From: Caenorhabditis remanei | Taxonomy: Eukaryota > Nematoda > Chromadorea > Rhabditida > Rhabditidae | DNA: 64,000 nt | NCBI RefSeq assembly: GCF_010183535.1 | Contig: NC_071328.1 | Span: 5,084,001 to 5,148,000, forward strand | Direction: 5' to 3' | In this document: one piece after another, positions 56,036 through 64,000 of the stretch | Layout: the number at the start of each line of letters is the position of its first letter | Position numbering within the stretch: the first letter of the stretch is position 1 | Notes under the pieces: model-generated | Databases searched by the model: none | The model's input: only the letters and a program-made list of their open reading frames with translations | Told to the model about the DNA's origin: nothing | Program-made: the position numbers and the translations under genes

Positions 56036-56127
56036 TAAGATTGCAATCAAAGTATCAAGAATCAAGATGCATACTTTCATTTCAATGGACTTCTTTCTTT
56101 ATCCAGTCTTACGTATTTTCAATAAAA

Positions 56128-56412
56128 TCAGCCAACGATGGAGTCATCAAGGATTGGACTCCACTCGACATTTGGGAATAGTCTTCTGGGGTGCACCTCT
56201 TCAATTGAATTGTAGTGCGTATGAATTCCCGTTGGAATGTTGTTGTCTACTTTTTTCCTGTAATTCTCTCTCTTTGGTTCTTTATGACCTTGATCATAGT
56301 TTCGACATCGAAAATTGAAAATGCAGCTGAAATAACACCAAAAAACTCGGTTTCTTCTGTGCCGCTGGAAGACTGTGTTTGCGTAAAACTCTAGTCGGCA
56401 CCACGAATACAA
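56128..56412 (-). other. Weak possible exon on the minus strand
   Basis: A 94-residue frame ending NSIEEVHPRRLFPNVEWSPI and a stop after DDSIVG. An acceptor-like TTATTTCAG lies inside. Composition is gene-like in its last 45 residues only. I cannot connect it to other exons. Confidence 0.2.
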
Positions 56413-59400
56413 GTATAAAAATTCACAAACTTATACAAAAGGTCTTCCTCCACACACAATGATATTCTGAGAACGACTTTCGGGAAGTTGAGATATTAGA
56501 GCTTTTATGTGCCCGACAGTATTGAGTTAAGACGAGAATTTGTTAGTTGGTTTTGGAAAAAAGGTAAAATTCATAAAATTCATCTAGAATAAACACCTTG
56601 TGTTTACATCATGCTGATAATATTATAAAACTGTGAAACTTCTCAAAAAGGAGTCTTATGATGGATCGTCATGTCTGAAACTTGCTTTGCTTCAACAACT
56701 CGGTGATGTAGCAGGCATTCATAACAAAGGATTTTAATATTTTTTCACATTAGTGCCAATAAAGCATTCCAACATTTGAACTAACTAGCATGCAAACTAT
56801 AAACGTCACCAGATTGTGGTAAATTTAAGGGAACATCTCAAAAATCGCAATATTTTGCACTGAATGTCGTCGATTTGAGGGAGAAATTAGTTTGTCTATA
56901 CTCTCTAGGGAGCGTCCGTACAAAAAAGTTATCAACTACAAAAATAAAGTTCTACTCTTGGTCTGTTTGATCTCGTAAAAAGTTATTTGGTGCGACAGTT
57001 AGTTTTACTATGACACACTCTCAAAGTTGGACATTTGCAACTGAAAAAGACAAAATGTGATATATTTTCAGCAGCTGTAAAGTCGGACAAATATACTACG
57101 ACAATTTATAATAATGATAATAATAGAGAGGATGTTTCGTAGTAGAAGAAAGCTTGGAATGAGTACTCAAGGGAGTACTACGGGTCTGGAAGTCTCGTGC
57201 ATTTACAACACTTCCCCCACTTTGCAGACGAATTGGGTTAATCTAGAGAATGAGAGGCTGGAACATTTCCTGACGTTTCGGAACCATAACATTTCACATG
57301 GAATGTATTTTGACTCCCCCCCCCCCCCCCCCCCCCCCCTAAAGTTAGTTTTTGGCAAAAATACGAAACACATGAAAAAACAATTTTTTGGTCTTGAAAT
57401 AGGTGAAAATGTGACACCCTCCAAAAATAATTTTTTCTTTCGAGAATACCGGAGGTTTCGAATGTTTGGTGAAAAAGTACAACTTATCTGGATCATTTTC
57501 GCATATAGCGGTATAGCGACTCCAGATCGAAAATTAGGGAAAAAATTGCTCTGAAAATTTTCATTTTTCGAAAAAAAAGTGACATGTCGGAAATGAGTTA
57601 GAACTTCTAAAATTGAACAAGCTCCTAATAAAATATATTTAAAGTATTGATTGTAAGAAAGTGTTTCACTATTTTCAAACAAAAATGCACATCCCTATTG
57701 ACTTTTATTGTCATAACACTCGTTCAAATATTTCAGGTTTTCTCATGTGAAGACAGTTTAACTGCTCATTACTCCTCTGAAACTGAAGCGAACAGGCTTA
57801 AAAACACAGAACAACTCAAAAATGACTATTGCTTTACATAAATCATATTTGGGATGTTTTTAGAAATTTTGTTTTTTTAAATTGATTTTTGAAAAATAAC
57901 CAGGCTTCGAGGGTAAAAACTGAAAATATATTTCGAATCAGCGTTTTCTCAGCTTTCCAATGATATAGGTCATGTCCCCTAACTACACGGTCACCTGGAG
58001 GCCTTCCCTAGTTGGTGTCAAGGTTGTCAAATGTTTTGATCTTGAAACGTCCCGGAGCCTACTGTAGCCATCATAATTTTCAGCTTGATGGTTTCCCCTA
58101 TACTGTTTGCACTCCCTAGTTCATTCATAACTTTTCGAAAACTTCTCGACCTTCCTTTCCCTTTTTTCTCTCCTTCTGAATATCACTTTCTCTATCCATT
58201 TCCATTTGAATGAATCATTGCCATCTTCCTCCCTCAGTAGCCAATCGAATAAGAAGAAAACAAACAAAAAAGGAGTTGTGAACACACGCAGGTTTCCAAC
58301 CTTCAACAACATTCAACACTTTTAAATTTTAAGAGTAACAAGGGAGAGATAACATGGAATCGAGAGGACTCAGAGAAAGAGAGAATATCAATTTCTTATC
58401 AGTTCGAATGATGATGCACACACAGACACATGGAAAGGGGGGCCCTGTATATGCTTCTTCTTCTCTCAATTCCTCTTTTTCTATATTTTCTCTTTCGGTA
58501 TTGTGTATGTACTCACCTTTTTATCACTTCCTCAGCTCTTCTTCTTCTTCATTCTACACACAAATCTGACTCATTCAAACGATCGCAACTCGAACTTCTC
58601 CATTTCCGTTTTTCACTCTAGTCATGAAATATCGTCAAGTTTGAGTGGGTGTCTAAGTATAATTGAAAGGTCTAACTTTTAAGTTTTTTATGAGTATTGT
58701 AGGAAGCATTCTTGGATTCATTTGTTGTAGTTGAAAACGTTTTGGTAGGGCTGGTTCCGGGGATTAAGGGAAGCTATAATAGATGCCAAGCGACCACTGA
58801 CTATCCGTCATTTTCCAACTCTGTAACTCTCTTGGAAGCTCAGGTACAACTACAAAAATGAAGATCTTACTTCGTTTTATAACATACTGAAAATTAGAAA
58901 AGTGTTAACTGTTAGTAAAACAGTGGTACCGTCTCAAAGTCTGTCAAAGAGCATCCAGCAGGTTCTGAAAAAATACGTTATTTTTTGAGAATCTTACAAC
59001 TTTTAAGTAATATTGAACTTCGGGCTGGTAACTAACTCAGTTTCTACCGAAACATATCTTGATGTGTCATATTTTCTTCCCTTGGTTTCGATCCCAACGG
59101 GTTAAAAGTACGCCAGATGAAAAGAACACAACACAAATCGAATTTCCATGTTTTTGTTTTTTCAGGTTGCCAGGTGCACATGTTTCATAACTTTTCAAAA
59201 TATAAATGTGTTTTTTTAGAATCAAATTTAGAAAATTCAATTCTTATAATTTGTTTTTCATCTTCAATGAAAAAGAACTCCACGACAACTGGAAACGTGT
59301 CGGAGGCGCGCCATCCTTCACAGAGTTATAGATCCTAAAGGTTGTTGAATTCTTTTAAAGACTACTGAAAATGCCTCTCGATCTAAATTGGTTCCATTGA

Positions 59401-60232
59401 TCTTATTAAACATTATCCATTTTGAAAACGCGTCTCAGATGCGCCAACCTCTTTCAATGAACTCTCATTATGTTCGTAAAAAGTGGCCAGAGGTGCTCCA
59501 GTCTCGCTCCGTAAAATTTTGCTCTTTCACTTTATCCGATTTTCTGCTGAAACCGCGTCTCAGGCGCCCCAGCCGCTTCTTTCCAACTGACAATATACCT
59601 AGTTTCAAATACTATGGATGCTTGGTCTTTTGTTACTTATACAACATTAAAAAACGCATTGAAAATCTAATAAACCGTTGCTCATAACCGTTACCAATTT
59701 CATCATCATTCATCCCATTATTTATTTCTTCAATTACAGTTTCCCCCTCTTCTCCATTTTTTCCTCTCTCTCTCTCCTTCTCTCTCTCTCTCTGTCCCCC
59801 TGTCTTATCATAACCATTTTACTCTTTTCTTTCGCCTCTTCCTCTCCATCGAAACCAATCGTTTCTCCTCCACAACTTTTTAAATTTCTCTCTTTTTTCA
59901 CCACCTCGTTTCCTCGTTTTTCAGTAGTAAACATCACCACCGGGACATTTTTCACATTCTTGCTGAAATTGGTTGGAATCAGTTAGAATAAACTAGGAAA
60001 GCGTCAAAGGCGCCCCAGACTTAAAATGATTTCCGTCTACAGACAGACCCAATGATCATGGTGGCCGCAATCCTTTTACACTTTTAATGATTAAACGTCA
60101 AAGGTGTCCCAGACAAAACCTAGGACTAAAATTATAATAATTTTCGGCTCTTCAAACATTTTTGTCCCTATTCAAATCGGTTTTTCTGTTTAGATTTTTC
60201 TCTAATTACAGATCTCTCTATACCGGTTCCCG
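56413..60232. other. 3.8-kb intergenic region, no gene supported
   Basis: Contains a dispersed repeat at about 56860-57080 (also in an intron at 61680-61865), a run of 25 C at 57316-57340, and a segment near 57905-57960 shared with 37430-37480. The right part (59290-60115) has about five spaced CGTCTCAGGCGCCCCAG / CGTCAAAGGCGCCCCAG motifs. Open frames are pyrimidine-rich and unconvincing. Confidence 0.5.
57316..57340. repeat. (C)25 / (G)25 homopolymer tract
   Basis: Twenty-five consecutive C on the plus strand, G on the minus. Long G tracts can fold into G-quadruplexes. In C. elegans such tracts are unstable without the DOG-1 helicase. Confidence 0.95.
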
Positions 60233-63200
60233 ATGTGGCAGTTACTGTTGCCACTATCTGTCTTTCTGACAGTTAGTGCTCAACAGGCTGCTGATGTTCC
60301 GACACATGATCGAATCTTTCTCAAATATCCAAGTTCATATGTTAATTTCACTTCGGATGATTGGAAGTTGAGAGGTAAGTGGGAATTGCAAATCTTTTTA
60401 GGGAAGTATGAAAAGGTTAGAGTTTGAAAGTTCGGGTTCTAAGAATTCTAGCTCTTCTAGACTCCTGGACCGAAGGATTCTCAAATTTGAAATTCCAAAA
60501 CCCGAAAATTTCTAATTTTCAAAGTTCCAACTCATCCTAGTTATGGCATCATCAAAAGAAGTATAAGAATTCGATGGAGTTTGAGAACCTAAGAATTCAA
60601 ACAGTTTTGAACAGTGAAAAATTGAGAAATTTTAAAAACAATACAGTTTAATGCGTTTTGAACTTGCTGATTTAAAAAGTTTGAGCTATCTGAAGTTAAA
60701 AAAAAACTAAAATGGAAATTTCATGCTTCTCCGAAACACTGAACATTCCTTCCCAATCAATAACCCCCTTTCAAATTTCTTAAATTCCATTAGCTAACAA
60801 ATTATCACCTATTCCGTTCAACTGATAATACTAAGAGGAGGTCGGGTACAAAAAGAAGAGTATTTAAACGATATGTCGTTATGAATGTGTAGGCAAATAA
60901 AAGATGGCAAAAGGTGTGAATGTTTGTTCGTGTTGAATGGATAGAGACACTCATGATGCATCGTTTCGAATGTTTTGAGAAATGGGGGGAGACGTCTTAG
61001 AAAGTTGAAGGTCAAATTGGAAAAAGGGGAGAATCTATAAGGGATGCGAAAGTGTGGCAAGCGCGCTCTACCGGAACAAAGAGAAAGAGTATTTCGGTAG
61101 AGCGCATTTGTATAGTTCGTTCCTTGTTCTGGCAAACGCGCTCCAGCGAACATGCATAATATTCCAGTGTACATATTCCGTTTTACATACAAACTTTAAA
61201 TTCATTTTTCAGAAACCGACGATCAACTAATCCTCGCTGTCAAATTCCAAGCTTCTAGTCATGTTGGACAGATCTATAGTGTTCGGTTCATTCATCCCAA
61301 TGGGACATTGGAGGCTTTGGTATTCAATAATATTAAAAATGTTCCCAATTTCACAAAAAATTGACTTTCAGCTAACCGTCGGTGTTTATGAAGGGAATCT
61401 GCAAATCGATTTGTTTAACGAAAAATATACACGGATTCTCAATAAACCACTGGAAACTATTCCGATAAGTAAGCTAGGACTCTCTCGCCATCTACAGTAC
61501 CCCTTGAAAAGGTCCAACTTTGATAGTGTGTCATGGTAGTACTGATTGCCCCATCAAGTAGATTTTTAATGGATCCTACAGATCAAGAGTAGAGCTCCAC
61601 TTTTGAAGTTAACAACTTTTTTGTACGAACACACCCTAGAGAGTTATGGTCATTTTAAGACGACAGCTCAAAAATCACTCTATTTTGCACTGAATGTCGT
61701 CGATTTGAGGGAGAAATTACTTTGACAATACGTAACTTGCTAGGGAGCGGCCGTACAAAAAAGTTGTCAACTACAAAAATGGAATTCTATTCTTGGTCTG
61801 TTTGATCCATAAAAGTTTATTTGGTGGGACAGTTGATTTTACTATGACACACTCTCAAACTTGAGCGTTTTCAACTGAAAATGGTAAAATTTAAAATACT
61901 TTTGAGCGGTACTGTATGTATGTGGTTCACTCATTCAATTTTCAGATGTTCACGAGCACAGCCTCGCCGTTGGTCTCAACTCCACCGCCAGTAACTTATG
62001 GTTCCAACTTGGACAAGGAGATACCTCGAACTGTGAAATAAACTACCCAATCAATATCTCGAATACCGAGGTTACTGTAACCATCGGTGGTGGAGGTCAA
62101 GCAATGATCGGATGTGTTTCGATTGTTGCTGTTTCTGCAGGGAATGGTGATCCAGTGGCACAAGGAACTCCGCTCTCTTTTAAGGATATTGAATCGTGTC
62201 CAGAAGCAAATGAGTGCACGACAAAGGATTGTAATACTGTGAGTTGGCATTTTGAAACTTAGAATGGAAGTGTTTGGAGACGCGGCTTTCAAACGATCTG
62301 TAAATTTGTTTATAGGTACTTTTGACTACGGGAGTCCATTTCTGCAGTCAAAACCCACTAAATGTCTCAGCGAGCCGAGTTATAAGCTCTCAAACTTCAC
62401 ATGGTCAGGTTTTTTTTACATGGAATTCCAAATCGGCCGCATATACGCCATCGCGCGGTTTCCCTGTGCTCTTACTATTTGCCGATTCCATGTGAAAAAG
62501 CTTGACCATATGAAGTTTGAGAGCTCATAACTCGGGTCGCAGAGACATTTAGCAGGTTTTGACTGCAGAAACGGACTCCCCGTGTTCGAAAGTACCTATA
62601 AACAAATTTTTAGATCGTTTGAATGCTGCGTCTCCAAAGACTTCCCTTATTAAAGGAGCCGGACTTCAAATTCTAAAAATGTAACTAAACGAACAAATTT
62701 TCAGGGAAGATGCCTGCTTCTAGAAGTTCCAACGTGTGACTGCTATGCCACAGGGAAGACCGGACCGAATTGTAGAGATCGTAAGCTTATTTTCATCTCA
62801 AAAGTTCTCTTTTACTTTTGATTTCCAGCTGTGTCAACCATCCAACTCCGCAACAACGATGAAAATGACGAAGCTTCTGCGTATCTCCGGTACAAACCAT
62901 GGCAACCAGATCAGCATATCACTCGGATCGCAATGGACTTCAAATTCTCGGATTCTGATGCGAAAGAAGGAATTCTGGTGTATGGAGAGACGAATTTGTT
63001 GAAAATATTCAAGATCTACGTGGTAGGAATCAAGGGAAAAGTGATGCTTGGCAGTGAGAATGTGATGGATTTCGAATTGAAAGAAGACCATTCAGAGTGA
63101 GTTTTTTTCTCATGGGCGGAACCTAAACCCTAAATATTCCAAATTTCAGTTTCCACAGCATAATAGTCCGTCTAGGAGATGGACTATTCAACATGTATGT

Positions 63201-63957
63201 TGACACGAACATAATCCGTCGGCAGTTCAATGAGACCCTCTACTTCACAACTCTTCAATTCGGTGCTCCCATTCCAACTGATGTTTCGGAAGTTGGAGTT
63301 ACAGCGTGTATAAGAAATGTTTATGTAGATCATAATGACATCATTAATTTGATTTCAACGATGAATGATTCTAGGGTGAGTCTTCTGTCCTATAAAACTC
63401 TGCAATGTGGTGATCAGACGCTACAGTAGGGGCCTAGAAAACCTTCATCGAAAATCTAGACTACCTCTCCATCTCTTTCTTTCTTCCAGGTTACTGCCTC
63501 CAAAATCCGCCCATGTGTCAATGAAGATCTGACGGTATTCCAAGGACCTCAACTCTTCTCTCCGGATCCTGTTGTGGTGAGTATCTTCAGTTTATCAAAA
63601 AGCTAAAGTCTGGTCTTCAGATGATCACTAACGATCCAGAATCCGACGGAGGAAGACCAGAAGACGGAGATTTCGAGACGAACACGGCGAATCTGTTTCC
63701 AATTCCAGGAAATAAGAAGAGTGAGTCAAAAAAGATACTGGGAACTCAGGATTCCGATAAATGGAAAATCTGAAAGCCCAGATGAACAGTTCAAATCCAA
63801 TCGAACCCTGTTACAGAACCCCGCCCACTCCCAGCCACCAGTTGCGAGAAAGCCAACGCCTACATGTGTCAGAATGGTGCTGGATGCAAAAAAGAAAGCG
63901 ACACAGAGTTCACGTGTTTCTGTAGAGACGGATACATTGGAAAGTTCTGTCAATTCA
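60233..63957 (+). CDS. Secreted laminin-G / EGF protein (5' part)
   Basis: Ten exons (60233-60374, 61213-61319, 61372-61468, 61946-62238, 62705-62780, 62829-63096, 63150-63375, 63490-63576, 63621-63720, 63817-63957) join in phase to 512 residues, and the last donor leads out of the window. A signal peptide (MWQLLLPLSVFLTVSAQQ) is followed by a laminin-G-like domain (about 25-195; LAVKFQASSHVGQIYSVRF, HEHSLAVGLN). An EGF module covers about 204-238 (CTTKDCNTGRCLLLEVPTC, then GKTGPNC). A second LamG is at about 240-405 (ITRIAMDFKFSDSD, GILVYGETN, FHSIIVRLGDG). After a linker comes a second EGF (CEKANAYMCQNGAGC, then CFCRDGYIGKFC). The order LamG-EGF-LamG-EGF is neurexin/Caspr-like, so it is probably a cell-surface adhesion protein. 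It could be the itx-1 orthologue, but I cannot confirm this. Introns 3 and 4 contain large palindromic elements. Confidence 0.85.
61513..61864. mobile_element. Palindromic element in intron 3 of the LamG/EGF gene
   Basis: Left outer edge TCCAACTTTGATAGTGTGTC faces its degenerate complement (GACACACTCTCAAACTTGA) at the right. The inner part contains GTACGAACACACCCTAGAGAG against CTAGGGAGCGGCCGTAC. A related right half lies at about 56860-57030, so the family is dispersed. Confidence 0.7.
62266..62645. mobile_element. 380-bp palindromic element in intron 4 of the LamG/EGF gene
   Basis: Outer edges GGAAGTGTTTGGAGACGC and its near complement GCGTCTCCAAAGACTTCC. Arms continue inward (AAATTTGTTTATAGGTACTTT against AGTACCTATAAACAAATTT; TGAGAGCTCATAACTCGG against its complement). 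A GC-richer centre holds GGCCGCATATACGCC. It fills most of the intron. Confidence 0.8.
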
Positions 63958-64000
63958 GTGAGTTTTCATTCTTGTTTTTTGTAATCTGTATGGTGTCCGA

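Larger units (their letters stand above)
46131..56064. mobile_element. Candidate 10-kb foldback element
   Basis: Left array, arm, loop, inverted arm and inverted array together form one mirror-symmetric structure. The outer edges match (left GATTGCAATCCTGACATACT; right, read inward, GATTGCAATCTTAACACACT), both running into CTAGATCGGGAAGATTCAAA. Tandem repeats inside long inverted repeats around a loop are the plan of Drosophila FB elements. No target duplication or transposase was found, so an inverted genomic duplication with secondary repeat growth is the alternative. Confidence 0.55.

Noticed and set aside
57114..57682. 146-residue plus frame and 159-residue minus frame
   Set aside because: Both run through the 25-C tract (Pro and Gly runs) and show no domain-like pattern; antisense to each other.
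58121..58621. Several 60-70 residue frames on both strands
   Set aside because: Pyrimidine/purine-biased DNA giving Ser/Leu/Phe or Arg/Glu-rich frames; no gene evidence.

Overview
The window is chromosomal DNA from a nematode, almost certainly a Caenorhabditis species other than C. elegans. Genes are broken by short AT-rich introns ending in TTTTCAG. Several start codons sit just behind a TTTCAG acceptor, as expected for spliced-leader trans-splicing. Families typical of the genus are present: an F-box protein, an MSP-domain protein, a tyrosine phosphatase with a long tail, and tandem small membrane proteins. From memory, sir-2.4 and unc-94 are also close together on C. elegans chromosome I, so this is probably the syntenic region. 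All exon models were built by hand from splice sites, reading phase and family likeness.

Layout. At 1-2185 is the 3' part of an unrecognised nuclear-looking protein with two Cys-rich finger-like segments and an AT-hook. At 2548-4397 is a SIRT6-type deacylase (sir-2.4). At 5085-14075 on the minus strand is tropomodulin (unc-94), followed by 5 kb of upstream DNA. The stretch 19.1-25.6 kb is transposon territory: a 1.1 kb inverted-repeat element, then a second one that holds a CR1-like LINE. At 25.9-35.2 kb are a Lys/acidic-rich gene, an F-box gene, a degenerate duplicate of the Lys-rich gene, a secreted MSP-domain gene, a third inverted-repeat element and a BAAT/acyl-CoA thioesterase gene. At 35.3-38.8 kb is a minus-strand tandem family of about 180-residue membrane proteins (three intact, one truncated). 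At 39.5-42.6 kb on the minus strand is a protein tyrosine phosphatase. At 44.2-45.6 kb is a small dsRBM-like/coiled-coil gene. From 60.2 kb to the right edge is a secreted laminin-G/EGF protein that continues beyond the window.

The most unusual structure lies at 46.1-56.04 kb. It is a fold-back of about 10 kb: a 6.6 kb array of a 236-668 bp higher-order repeat (variable numbers of a 54-bp subrepeat plus a conserved GC-richer spacer), a 0.9 kb arm, a 0.35 kb loop, the inverted arm, and a shorter inverted array of the same spacer. Both arms carry the same Cys-rich reading frame. I do not recognise it as a described element; its plan recalls Drosophila FB (foldback) elements.

A second unusual pattern is a short palindromic sequence, ending in TAGAGCGC close to the 3' splice site, that makes up nearly the whole of several introns in unrelated genes between 26 and 42.5 kb. 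Together with TA-flanked miniature elements and several intronic hairpins, it shows that much of the intron content here is mobile-element derived.

The genes do not form one pathway. The first gene and sir-2.4 could be an operon (362 bp apart, same strand, trans-splice-like acceptor before sir-2.4). The rest are independent housekeeping, muscle, germline-type and surface-protein genes.
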